Shown here piece by piece: positions 1 to 10,525 of a stretch of 64,000 bases of DNA. The notes under the pieces are model-generated. The model saw only the letters and a program-made list of their open reading frames with translations, did not search any database and was not told where the DNA came from. Source of the DNA: Tachypleus tridentatus. Taxonomy: Eukaryota; Arthropoda; Merostomata; Xiphosura; Limulidae. The position numbers and the translations under genes were made by a program. Position 1 is the stretch's first letter, and the number at the start of each line of letters is the position of its first letter. The stretch is from positions 67,486,447-67,550,446 of the forward strand of contig NC_134835.1 of NCBI RefSeq assembly GCF_004210375.1, in the 5' to 3' direction.

Positions 1-169
1 TTCGAACGTTGCTCTCTGGAGATTTATCAAGAAGTAATCATCAGACGGTTTTTCACCAAGTGTTGTGTGAACCGAAATAGCACCAGCTGGTTGGATCAGA
101 ACGTTACCAATTCATTTTCCTTAGTAACATTAAAAAAATAAAGACTTTCATTGATGATAAAGCTTAGTG

Positions 170-1850
170 CAGTGTATCCCAGATTTTCTCGGTTCACTGC
201 GTTTTTAGTGTGTCAGCAGATTTTTTCACAACATCCCTAGGCAAAAAGAAAAATCTGATAGTTCCGTTTTTAAGTAGTTAGGACCAAACAACTAATAAGT
301 ATTTATGTCCTAACAACTTAGTAGCCAGTTCAAAGAATATTACACGCAAATTGAAAGTAAAAACAATATTTTTATTTCATTAAGTAACCACAATTACTAA
401 TGGGATGTGTGCGCCTGTTTGGTACTGCACAGCTTCTCAAACCTTGGAATCAAGTTGGGCATTGCCTCCCTCATTTCCTGTTACACATTTATTTTCGCGC
501 GGTATTTGCTTTTTATAATTACAACCGCCGAAAACCCAGCTTCGCAGAGATATGACGTCGCAAATGGAATTAGGATTCTATAACTGATAGTATTGTTGGA
601 TAAAGATTCACCAATCATAATGTTCACCATATCGACTGCAGCCGGTAAAATCAGTTCTTCTGCGATGGTGTGAGGTTTTTTACATTTCGTGACCTTCTAG
701 GATGCTAGTAAAGCATTGCTTGGTACAGCTGCTTGTTTCAAAAATGTACCATTTGTGCTCTTTCAATTCTTTTAACTTTCTGGTAAAATAATCATGAGAT
801 TATTGATCTCTAAATGGCCATTTAGTTTACTTTGAAGCGTTCTCTCTGGAGATAATGCACACTGCGAACACTTCATGATTGATTACTACCAAAGTAAAAC
901 CAAAATCTAGGTAACTATCATCATAGTTCTGTTTCTTCACAATTTTGTCACTGGTCTGTGGTTCCCTATCCTTTTCCTCACTCCCACACTTATTATTAAT
1001 GTTCAAAAATCTTTTCATTTTTATGCAGAAGAACTACAAATCAACAAAATAATTCACTGAGCTTCGCTGAGCCTTGTAGACGCTTTATCACATCCTTCAG
1101 CTATTTCGATTACTGACGGATCCGGAGAGTCGACAGGTATTACACTATATGTAACACAAGTTTTGTTCCTGGATAGTATGTTATTTCTTAAATGCTTGTG
1201 TTGTAAAAGTACAGAAACTGACCATTATTCCTCTCAAACTTTACTTTTGTGACATGGATAATGAAATTAAAAATTAACCTAATTTTTATGTAAAAACGGC
1301 AAATTTACACATTTTCATTTACATAAGGTCTGAATAAAAGAACATAATCAATATTTACATCTATTTATACTAAAGTTGTACAAAAATGTTTAGAAGTGAG
1401 TAGTTTTTCGAGATTTGCAACTGTAATGTAAATCACTTTCACGTATCAGACCCTAAATATAGTCTCCCATCATGTTTTCATTATACGCTCCCAAGTCACA
1501 AAAGTAAAGTTTGAAGAGAAAAATTGGTCTATTTTTCTATTTACTTTAGGCATAAGCAATTGGGAAATAACACTTATTGCTTAGGAACAAGAAAAAGTAA
1601 AAATGTTAGGTAATGTTATTTAAATACAAAATTTAAGAAACGAGAAAGTTTGAGAAGTTACTGACGAAGTAACCAAAAACACATCTCAAACATTCGAGAA
1701 CGTCATCAAAACGAATGTAACGCGATCTAATGTTAAAACTGGGAACTATCTTTAGCAAGTAGTTCGAGTGATGCCCAAAAGATGCCGATATCGTTGTGTT
1801 TCCCTAAAAAAAATTGAAATATCCCGCGGCTCACAGTTTGGGAACCACTG
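170..1850 (-). mobile_element. hAT transposon, internally deleted
   Basis: The left end begins cagtgtatcccag and the right end reads tttgggaaccactg, a decayed hAT-type terminal inverted repeat (CAGTGGTTCCCAAA). Between them lies minus-strand transposase debris of the ZBED5/SCAND3-like group, with N-terminal and C-terminal pieces brought together and the catalytic middle missing. An 8-bp target duplication is only tentative: (a/t)agcttag is seen on both sides, a few bases off the predicted ends. It is non-autonomous and old. Confidence 0.75.
400..1018 (-). pseudogene. hAT transposase fragment (ZBED5/SCAND3-like), broken
   Basis: The longest open piece, 1018-827, begins MKRFLNINNKCGSEE and contains KKQNYDDSYLDFGFT, the usual N-terminal motif before the BED finger in these transposases. 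Downstream, in shifted frames, are pieces like KKPHTIAEELILPAAVDMVN and LSNNTIS. They run straight into PFATSYLCEAGFS and KYRAKINV, the C-terminal hAT dimerisation region. The RNase-H-like catalytic core between LSNNT and PFATSYLCE (several hundred residues in full copies) is absent, so the product cannot transpose. The zinc finger is also degraded. Confidence 0.7.
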
Positions 1851-1920
1851 AATTAGCTTAGAGTATAACGCATGCTTCTTTTCTTGGAAAACCTTTGACA
1901 GTATTTTATGGTGTTATTTA

Positions 1921-2112
1921 ACAGTGTAAGACTAGAGGGAAGGCAGCTAGTCATCACCACCCACCGACAACTCTTGGATTACTATTTTACCAACGAATTA
2001 ACCGTCACGTTATAATGCCACCGAAAGGGCGAGCATGTTTGGTGGGACTGGATTCGAACCCACGAACCGTATACTGTAAGTCAGAAACCCTAACTATCTG
2101 GCTATGCCAATC
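1921..2112 (-). repeat. SINE family A, partial
   Basis: Family A is a tRNA-headed SINE of about 270 bp: a head with A-box and B-box (ggttcgaatcc), body landmarks caaacatgctcgccc, gttataatgtgacggtcaat and tagctgccttccctctag, then an A-rich aaacaaac tail. This copy lacks the tail end and has a 10-15 bp deletion before the gttataat block. Confidence 0.85.
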
Positions 2113-3030
2113 TTAAAAAGAAAGGTAGTAAAGTTTTTTCTTTCTAAAGTAAAAAAATAATTACAGATAGACTCTGTAGATTATGTGTTTGCTTTCTTTT
2201 CCGAAAAAAACTATTTATTCATTTATATATTACGTAATTTCTCACAGAGATTCCGCTTTACTTAGCACACAACTGAACTTTTAAGGTTAACGAAACTGTT
2301 TACTCTATCAAACACCAAATAATACTTAGATCGGACATCTATATTTATTGAACTCAGAATGGGGATAATTTACACATTGGTGCAAACATAGAACTGTAAT
2401 TATAGTTTTACACAGTGTCTCCCTCTTAATATTAAGTGGTTCTTATTCTGGTATACTTCTGAAATTATTTTAATGAATAACGTCATTCGTAGTAGGCACT
2501 TAGAGATTGGTTATACTTTTCTTAGTGAAATCGAGGTTGAGAAAAAATAAAAGTTTTATCGCTAACTGTCCTAGTGTTGTTAGCAGAAACGTTCCGCCTC
2601 CATAAGATAGATGGCGTGCAATTTCTGTAATAGTACTTCTTGTATTAAGGCTCCTTTTATCGTAGGACTGTTTTAATCGAGTGTGTGTGTAAATGATTTT
2701 TATGGTTGTAATAAAGTCGTTTTTACGCAATCTGTTTGTACCTTGTGTTAAAACTTATTGACAACAGTTCTGAAAGCATGTTTTTAAATCTCAGTGTTTT
2801 ATCACGTTGGTCTAGCCTTCGTTGCATGTTAGGTATGTTTATTTCTGTACCATCCATTTCTTGTACATGTATTTGTCAACAGAATGGAATTTTTCCAATG
2901 TACATTATTAAAGAAATGTGTAGACTTCTAGGACTATTTCTTCGACTTTGCCAACTTACATCTCAACACTATTAGAAGATAAGTGTACATAGAACTTTCA
3001 GGGTTAGATGCAAAATGATGCATGACCTCA

Positions 3031-3223
3031 TACCAACTTCCTTTCAGCCGTAGAGGCGTTATAATGTGACAGTCAATCCCACTATTCGTTGGAAAAAGAG
3101 TAGCCCAAGAGTTAGCGGTGGGTGATGATGACTAGCTGCCTTCCCTCTAGTCTTACACTGCTAAATTAGGGACGGCTAACGCAGATAGCTCTCATGTAGC
3201 TTTGCGCGAAATTCAAAACAAAC
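3031..3223 (+). repeat. SINE family A, head missing
   Basis: Body from cctttcagccg through gcgcgaaattcaaaacaaac. The tRNA-like head is replaced by unrelated sequence. Well matched in the body. Confidence 0.88.
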
Positions 3224-3840
3224 CTTACCAACGTGAAATGGCAACTCTTTTGTATAAGTTTTAGCAAAATGCTAGAACTTTATCCAGCAGTCATACAAAA
3301 ACAGAATTGTGGAAATGTTTAACGTTAATGTTTACGCATGTATTTAATTATTCCGTTTCTAATATGCGTGGGATATAATTACAATATGAACTGCAGTTGT
3401 GGTTGTTTTGAACAGAAACTTCACTTTTGATGATCTTATGGCACCTGCATTTCTGTGTACGTAGTAAACATTTTCATATGTCACCTTTACAAATATTTAT
3501 CAGTCAACCTTGGTGCTATAGTTGCGTGTGTAAGAACGGGGTGGTAAAAAAAAATGGCTAGAGGTGCTGTAACCATTAGAGTTGATACACACCCTGTGTA
3601 CGTAGCGCAAGCCGTATAGTGACAGGGAATGCGTTGCATCGATTTTTCGATATAGATGTTGCTGAAGGGGTTGAAATTATTTTACAGAAGGTCTGGCACC
3701 GTTATAACGATTTTGACTTCCACAAAGTTGGGTGGAATGACTCATCGACCTGATTAAACTTGGTTTTATCGTTTACAAGAATATAAGGTTTGTTTTTTAT
3801 CGTGTAACTGGCACTAACTGTAATCTATTCGTGAAAGTTT

Positions 3841-4085
3841 GTTTATTTGTTTTTGAATTTCGTACAAAGCTACACGATAGCTATCTGCAATGGCCGTTCT
3901 TAATTTAGCTGTGTAAGGATTGACGGAAGGCAGCTAGTTATTACCACCCACCACCAACTTTTGGGCTACTCTTTTATTAATGAATCGTGGAATTGACTGT
4001 AACTTTATAATACCTCCACGGTTGAATAGACAAGCATGTTTGTTGTGATGGGGTTCGATTCCTCAACCCTTAAATGACCTGGGCC
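3841..4085 (-). repeat. SINE family A, diverged
   Basis: Tail gtttatttgtttttgaattt, then a full body with many substitutions and a head degraded after ggggttcgatt. Confidence 0.85.
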
Positions 4086-4936
4086 TAATCGCGAAAGTCA
4101 GCCACACATCTCCATTTATAGTTTAGTCTGATTTTTGAACATCTAAGGTATTAATTAATTGTGCAACTTTGATTAGTTTTTTCTATATTGTTCGTCATCT
4201 TTAATTACTTTCTAAACTAAGTATTTGTCATATTTTTGTAAAATAACTCAAATTTTACTATGTAATTTATCATTAATTTACATCTCAAGGCTATTAAAAA
4301 GGTAAGCTTCTTATAACTGCAAAGTTCCTTCAAGGGTAGATACGAAAGAGCGATTGTTTTTCGTATCGATGTGAAAAAGGAACGTTTTTATACAAGGTTA
4401 AAAAGATACTGTAACTTTATCGACAGTTAGATTTTACGTCTAACTAGTAGACTTAAACAAACGACGTGCCTTTTCAATGTATTTCTAAGTAGCTTAGATT
4501 TTCACACTTCTTCGGCTATAAGCAATTCTCTAAGCTTGTGTTAACAGCTCCGAATCAGTAGATTGAAGTGATGGCATGTTTTCAGTAGACACCAACTTGT
4601 CTTTTTTGTCATATTACAACGTTGTTCATTTTCATTTTATAAAAAAATGTTATTTTTTGCATATGCTATAAAATTTAAGTAAATAGTAGCAACTAAATAC
4701 AATAAATATTTTATTACGTATTTCTGGAATTTTTCTTAATCCAGTTTGTTATCATAAGCCTGTCTGCTTAATTAACCATGGATTGAAAATTGTTTGTCAA
4801 AGATAAATGAAATATGGGCTATTTTATTATTCTTCAGCCAGAATAAATTTTACAGTAGGGTAATTTTTTATGATTGATTATAAAATGTTTTATGGTTTTT
4901 ACAAAATTTGTCCATTTTTCTCCATTTAATTTTAGA

Positions 4937-5202
4937 CGGCCCGGCATGGCCAGGTGGTTAAGGCACTAGAGTCGTAATCCGAGGGTCGCGGACTCGAATC
5001 AACATAACACCAAACATGCTCGCCCTTTTAGCCGTAGGGGCGTTATAATGTGTCGGTCAATCCCACTATTCGTTGGTAAAAGAGAAGCCCAAGAGTTGGC
5101 GGTGGGTGGTGGTAATTAGCTGCCTTCCCTCTAGTCTTACACTGCTAAATTGGGGAAGGCTAGCGCAGATAGCCCTCGTATAGCTTTAATTCAAAATCAA
5201 AC
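4937..5202 (+). repeat. SINE family A, near full length
   Basis: Complete tRNA-like head (cggcatggccaggtggttaa), a changed B-box (gactcgaatcaac) and complete body. The tail is shortened just after tagctttaattc. Confidence 0.92.
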
Positions 5203-6040
5203 TAATCTTAGATTGTTAGATACATAGTAGTATTAAAAGTGCTTTCCAAATTTAGTAAAAAAATTAGATTGTTGTAAATGAAGCGTTTCTGTTGAGTTTG
5301 TATAACTTATGTTGTTTTAGTTCCACGCTATATGAATTAATTAGTCTCGAGTTTCATTAAAAAGGTAACAAAAATTTCATTTAAAAAATCTAAATAAGGT
5401 TTTTCTCAATTCAAATTGCTTTCTGTCAGCTGGAGACGTGCTACTCGTGAGACAATTTTACCTGATTGCGACAAAAATAAACCAGTAAACATTTAGGTAT
5501 GAAATGATATATAATTATTTTACAAGCAGTTAAGACTAACTTTATCTTTCATGGCCGAATCGGCACTGAAAACCTAATTGTAACAAGTGTAAAGTTTTTC
5601 TTTCAGGTTTTGACAAGACCGTTATGTGGAAGTAATAATATACCTAATTTTGAGTTGTGAGAAATTTAAATAAAATCTGTAATAATTATAATTAATTCAC
5701 GTAATCTTGTTCTCATCAGTTACGGTTTATGAAACTGATGATATAAATAGCACCTTGACGACTGCTATGTCTCATAAGCCCTAGCAATGTAAGAGAGGCT
5801 TTTTGGACACTGTATATCGCAGATGTAATGTGATTGATTGACTTATTATTTATTACCTATTTTTCTTTACCTTTACTTAAGTTCTTAGGATATATTTTTT
5901 TTATTATTTAAGCATATCGTATATTCGAAGCTGCACTAAGGTAAAAACAAAACAGCAACATATATCGTATTAAGGCATATTTGGGGTGGGGATAATAAGC
6001 ACACAAAACAAATCTTGCAAGGTCAGAATTTAATATTTTT

Positions 6041-6271
6041 TGTTTCGTTTTCGAATTTCGCGCAAAGCGTAAAACTAGAGGGAGGGCAGCTAGTCATCAC
6101 CACCCACCGCCAACCTTTGGGCTACTCTTTTACCAACGAATAGTGGGATTAACCATAACATTATAACGCCCCCACGGTTGGGAGGGCAAGCATGTTGGTG
6201 CGAGTGGGATTCGAACCCGCGACCCTCGCATTACGAGTCGAATGCCTTAACACGATTGGCCATGCTAGGCC
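6041..6271 (-). repeat. SINE family A, internal deletion
   Basis: About 40 bp between the tail and gtaagactagaggg are missing. Possible target duplication ttaatattttt / ttagtattttt on either side (one mismatch). Confidence 0.9.
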
Positions 6272-6543
6272 TTAGTATTTTTTTTTAACGTGGTATAAGA
6301 GCTAGGAAGATTATGAAGCAATTCGAAATCAGGATCATCGCACAAATCGGCTTTCACTTCCAGGATGAATTGCTTAATTTTTCGTCAGTGGTCACATAAA
6401 TATTTTGGTATATGTTAGACAAATTACTACAAGCTGTATAATCAGATCTCGTAAAGATGGCCCCTTATTACGCCGTATGTTATACAATCGATTTAAACTA
6501 TTATCCAAAGTTAATATTAATGTTATATCAGCATCTTGCATGG

Positions 6544-6821
6544 AGGCCCGGCATGGCCAAGTGTGTTAAGGCGTGCGACTCGTAATCCGAGGGTCGCGGG
6601 TTTGCATCCCCGTCGCGCTAAACATGCTCGCCCTTTCAGCCGTGGGGGCGTTATAATGTGACGGTCAATCCCACTATTCGTTGGTAAAAGAGTAGCCCAA
6701 GAGTTGGCGGTGGGTGGTGATGACTAGCTGCCTTCCCTCTAGTCTTACAATGCTAAATTAGGGACGGCTAGCACAGATCGCCCTCGAGTAGTTTTGTGCG
6801 AAATTCAAAAAACAAACAAAG
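6544..6821 (+). repeat. SINE family A, full length with 10-bp duplication
   Basis: Full head, body and aaacaaacaaa tail. Flanked by identical tcttgcatgg at 6534-6543 and 6822-6831, as expected for LINE-driven insertion. Confidence 0.95.
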
Positions 6822-7824
6822 TCTTGCATGGTAAAGTGTTATTACCCTTGAGAATGAAATACGCAATGAATACAAAAGTACAAAATGAATGATATATTTT
6901 ACTTGCTGGGTCAATCAAATAACACACTTTACTTTGATATTAGTCCTACAGCTTTCAACTTACACAGACCTAAATACTTTACTAGACTTCTTTATTTAAA
7001 TTTTGTTTGATTCGGACATATAACAAAACACACTGTATTGATATTAGAAATAGCCTTAGGATTCTCATGTTGGAGAACTCTCTGCTAACGAAGATTTGCT
7101 GATTTATCTTGATTATGAAAAACCTTAAATGTACATGATAATTATTCCTGAGTTCATAGTGCTTTGAATGAAATAGCAATTATAATAAATACAACATAGC
7201 GTAATCCATGTTTACAAATGGTGCATGCACGTGTACATCGTGTATTTTCCACGATTATATCCATAATTTGGTTTCGATTTAATAGATTTGATGATATATA
7301 AGTAATACTTAATACGAATTAAAGATAATTGAAGCCTATACAATGGTTTAAAAATAACAAAAATAAGACACACTTTCATTCAGTATTTGAAAAACCTTTC
7401 TTATCTCATAAATGTTATTACGTTTGGATTGTAGATATAACGGATTGTCTAAACGACTGACTTTAGACATAAGCTTATTATTTTCTGCGGACATATATTT
7501 TACTATTGGGCAAGTCGTTATACTTATAAAAAAAGGGTAAAATGCAAGCACTAGAATATCAATATATGTTATTAGTAGAAAATTTTCGAAAGCTGTGCGA
7601 TAAGATACGAAAATGCTACATATTAGAGAAGGAAGTAGACTTAACTAAACTCCGAATAGATTCTTGCAATGCAGTGTCTTCGTGGCTTACCCATTAATTA
7701 AAATATGCAATTTTTTCTTGTAGATCAGTGTAATTAATTACACACCGAACAGATACTTAACGATTTCAGATAGTAGATATATATTAACAGTGTAGGCAAT
7801 GTTTGAAATACATTATCACGATAT

Positions 7825-8636
7825 CTATATAACAGATTCTCGATTTCTTTCGCTGTCGTCCTCACTCGCATTGCTAGCGCTGCTAGCGCCTCGTCCAGTG
7901 CCACAGATTTGTAACTCTATTTCGGCAAGCCTGTTTTCTACTTGCCATTGCTGTTGACTTAGTTTCATATTCAGGGAAGCATTTTCAGTTTCTAGTGTCA
8001 CAAGACGCTCTCGAAGACGTTTTATTTCAGCTACTAATGCTTCCTGATGGTTTTCACGAGAAGTATTGACACTGATTGGGCTTACACTGCCACTACCTCT
8101 CTGTATCGGCGATGGAACAGAAAGGTGGCTCGAATGAGACGTATGACCACCAAAAAATACTTGGTCCAGACTCGCTGGACTTAATGCCGAGTAGTCTGTA
8201 ATAGGAGACACATCTAATGTGTTAGAAGCTGGTGAATGGACGAAGTAGGGCGAAGAAGGGCGGGGAGAAAGGAGATTTGCTGGAGAAACTTCTCTGAGGC
8301 CCTTTCTACGTTCCTTGATAACGTTGGTAAGAAAAGAACGAGTGGGCGTTGGTTTCGGAGACTGAGGGGTGTGAATAATCGGAAGTATTGGTTCTAACGT
8401 CTTATGAGGCCTGATGTCTGTTTCGGTACTGCTGCTTTTACTGCTACTGGCCCTACTTGTTGCACGGACGCCAGTTTGAGAAACAGGTATCGTGGTCGTC
8501 TTCTGGTGGTCATCATCCGCCAGAAGATATGCAGCAGACGCGGAAGGATCTCGTGGCGCCACCTGCATTTCTTCTATTGGTACTTTGCCCCGAGATTCGA
8601 CCAATCCTGGTGTGCTTCTGCTTCTTCCTACCGCAA
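7825..8636 (-). CDS. CNG channel last coding exon: C-terminal tail with coiled coil
   Basis: Terminal coding exon, 812 bp, about 269 residues ending at TAG (7827-7825). The minus-strand acceptor is ttttcaacag just before 8636. The exon begins with the last two bases of a codon, matching the single base left by the 33553 donor, so the junction reads LRK-I-AVGRSRSTPGLVESRGKV. The tail is rich in Ser and Pro and probably disordered, with SP/TP sites. A heptad-patterned coiled coil runs over about residues 198-240 (EIKRLRERLVTLETENASL, then QVENRLAEIELQ). It is probably the leucine-zipper (CLZ-like) segment that sets subunit stoichiometry in A-type CNG channels. The chain ends in a Ser/Asp/Glu-rich stretch. 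The tail recalls invertebrate CNG-like (CNGL-type) channels, but I could not align it. The plus-strand ORFs over this region are shadows. Confidence 0.9.
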
Positions 8637-8761
8637 CTGTTGAAAACAAAACACTAATTAATTTCTTCTTTTTTATGTTTTTCTTTAGTGATAAAGTACA
8701 CAATGGGATATCTAGGATATCTACACTGTCCACAGAGGGGAATCAAATGCCAGATATTAGC

Positions 8762-9039
8762 TTTATTTATTTGTTTGTTTTTAAATTTTACCAAAAGCTA
8801 CACGAGAGTTATCTGCGCTAGCCGTCACTTGTTTAGCAGTGTAAGTCTAGAGGGAAAGAAACTAGTCATCACATCCAACCGCCAACTCTTGTGGTACTAT
8901 TTTATCAATGAATAATAGGATTGACCACACATTGTATTGCTCCCACAGCTGAAATCTCGAGCGTATTTGGTATGACGGGGAATCGAGCCCGCTACTCTCA
9001 GATTACAAATCGAGCGACTAACCATCTGACCATGCTGGG
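8762..9039 (-). repeat. SINE family A, full length
   Basis: Tail gtttgtttttaaa at the left, head catgctggg at the right. It lies next to another family A copy that inserted directly beside its head. Confidence 0.92.
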
Positions 9040-9057
9040 TCTCTTTTCGCTTTGTAG

Positions 9058-9330
9058 CTTTTATTTGTTTTGAATTTTGCGCAAAGCTATAAGAGGGCTA
9101 TCTGCACTAGCCGTCCCTAATTTAGCAGTGTAAGACTAGATAGAAGGCAGCCAGTCATCGCCACCCATCGCCAACTCTTGTGCTACTCTTTTACCAACGC
9201 ACAGTGGAATTGACTGTCACATTATAACGCCCCCACGGCTGAAAGGGTAAGCATGTTTGGTGTGATGGGGATTCGAACCCGCAACCCTCGGATTACGAGT
9301 CGACTGCCTTAACCACCTGATCATGCTGGG
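9058..9330 (-). repeat. SINE family A, full length with 18-bp duplication
   Basis: Flanked by tctcttttcgctttgtag (9040-9057) and tctcttttagctttgtag (9331-9348), an 18-bp target duplication with one mismatch that begins at the head boundary of the neighbouring copy. Confidence 0.95.
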
Positions 9331-9684
9331 TCTCTTTTAGCTTTGTAGGTCTCTGAACTTTCCTGTGATCCATAGAAGAACTACAATGATTAAAATCAAG
9401 CTATTAAAATTTTAGTCATAAACATCAGTTTTTGTTTTTTATGCAAACTAAAGATCTTTCAAAACATTAGATCTTATATTTTTCAAAATTTAATGTTTAT
9501 TTCGCTCTCATTAAATCTTTGTTGTTTATCATACATGTACCAAAAGAAGAAAAACGCAAAGGATTCGTAAAACCTTACCTGAATTAATGAGACTACTAGA
9601 ATATTTTGATGTAAGAAATACAGTTTATATGCAAAAACGGCTCATTTGGATTGAGAAAATATTTTACATAGAAGAGCGAACAAC

Positions 9685-9711
9685 GTTTCGACCTTCTTCG
9701 GTCATCGTCAG
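9685..9711 (-). ncRNA. Hammerhead-ribozyme-like core in PLE tail
   Basis: On the minus strand: CTGACGA, a short hairpin GACC-GAAGAA-GGTC, then GAAAC. CUGANGA plus GAAA spaced by a short stem II is the hammerhead core, and Penelope-like elements are known to carry such motifs. One extra U before stem II departs from the consensus. Stems I and III were not folded, so activity is unproven. Confidence 0.55.
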
Positions 9712-9838
9712 GTTCACAAAGAAAGAGGTAACTGACCGGAAGCTGACCACATGTTTGAAAGGGGTTGTGTAACTGAGTGTCGGAATGTAGAGGGCGGTGT
9801 TAGATGTTTGAATATGTAATTTTATTTATTTTATTATA

Positions 9839-10117
9839 TTAATATAGGTATAAAGGCGTTCCTTTATATTGGTTTATTTTGGGTTTAAGTTGTTGTATAA
9901 GTAAGGCTTCTTTAATTTTGCGTTTGTTTATGTTTGTTTCTTTATTTAGTATTTGAGTGTTTTCTATGGTTATGTTGCGTTTATTTGACTTGCAGTGTTC
10001 GAAAACGTGTGAAGGTGACTTTTTATGTTCTTTGAATATGGTTTCCATTTTTCTACTTGTTTCTCCAATATAGAAGTCGTGGCAGTTAGAAAATATTTTA
10101 CATAGAAGAGCGAACAA
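9839..10117 (-). pseudogene. Penelope-like GIY-YIG endonuclease domain, 3' part (left arm)
   Basis: An open frame of about 90 codons. It contains NCHDFYIGETSRKMET, the YIG half of a GIY-YIG nuclease as fused to Penelope reverse transcriptases. Then come FKEHKKSPSHVFEHC, a Lys-rich KETNINKRKIKEALLIQQLK segment, and a natural end at PLYLY. The reverse transcriptase and the N-terminal part of the GIY-YIG domain are missing, so the fragment cannot act alone. The leading residues before NCHD come from the adjoining tail sequence and not from the element's protein. Confidence 0.8.
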
Positions 10118-10118
10118 C

Positions 10119-10145
10119 GTTTCGACCTTCTTCGGTCATCGTCAG
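10119..10145 (-). ncRNA. Hammerhead-ribozyme-like core in spacer of PLE palindrome
   Basis: Same core as at 9685-9711, same orientation, placed just upstream (on the minus strand) of the left GIY-YIG fragment. This gives the left copy a hammerhead-bearing repeat at both ends, resembling the long-terminal-repeat-like layout of Penelope elements. Confidence 0.5.
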
Positions 10146-10161
10146 GTTCACAAGTAGAAAA

Positions 10162-10371
10162 ATGGAAACCATATTCAAAGAACATGAAAAGTCACCTTCA
10201 CACGTTTTCGAACACTGCAAGTCAAATAAACGCAACATAACCATAGAAAACACTCAAATACTAAATAAAGAAACAAACATAAACAAACGCAAAATTAAAG
10301 AAGCCTTACTTATACAACAACTTAAACCCAAAATAAACCAATATAAAGGAACGCCTTTATACCTATATTAA
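10162..10371 (+). pseudogene. Penelope-like GIY-YIG endonuclease domain, 3' part (right arm)
   Basis: Mirror copy of the left-arm fragment. It starts inside the domain at METIFKEHEKSPSHVFEHC and ends at the same PLYLY and stop. Over the shared part it differs from the left arm at one residue by eye (K to E after KEH). The YIGETSRK motif is cut off because the inverted junction falls just upstream, so this is a shorter truncation than its partner. Confidence 0.8.
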
Positions 10372-10498
10372 TATAAAAAAATAAATAAAATTACATATTC
10401 AAACATCTAACACCGCCCTCTACATTCCGACACTCAGTTACACAACCCCTTTCAAACATGTGGTCAGCTTCCGGTCAGTTACCTCTTTCTTTGTGCAC

Positions 10499-10525
10499 CT
10501 GACGATGACCGAAGAAGGTCGAAAC
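10499..10525 (+). ncRNA. Hammerhead-ribozyme-like core in right PLE arm
   Basis: Plus-strand copy with identical spacing: CTGACGA, GACC-GAAGAA-GGTC, GAAAC. It lies about 130 bp downstream of the right GIY-YIG stop codon, as in the left arm. Confidence 0.55.

Larger units (their letters stand above)
2113..7824. other. Sequence 3' of the CNG gene without recognised genes
   Basis: Apart from the SINEs listed, I recognise nothing in 2113-3030, 3224-3840, 4086-4936, 5203-6040, 6272-6533 or 6832-7824. The last interval must include the CNG 3' untranslated region, but I could not fix its polyadenylation site. Short open frames here (for example 2730-2500 minus, 7551-7348 minus) have no recognisable motifs. 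Confidence 0.6.

Noticed and set aside
2500..2975. Two medium open frames on opposite strands
   Set aside because: No motifs, no splice context that I could support; expected by chance in a window of this size.
6546..6610. tRNA-like sequence with A- and B-box
   Set aside because: It is the head of a SINE: the 3' side runs straight into the SINE body and the cloverleaf is imperfect. The same applies to the other SINE heads.
8404..8915. Overlapping plus-strand open frames opposite the last CNG exon and beyond
   Set aside because: They are antisense shadows of the channel tail or run into a SINE; no motifs.
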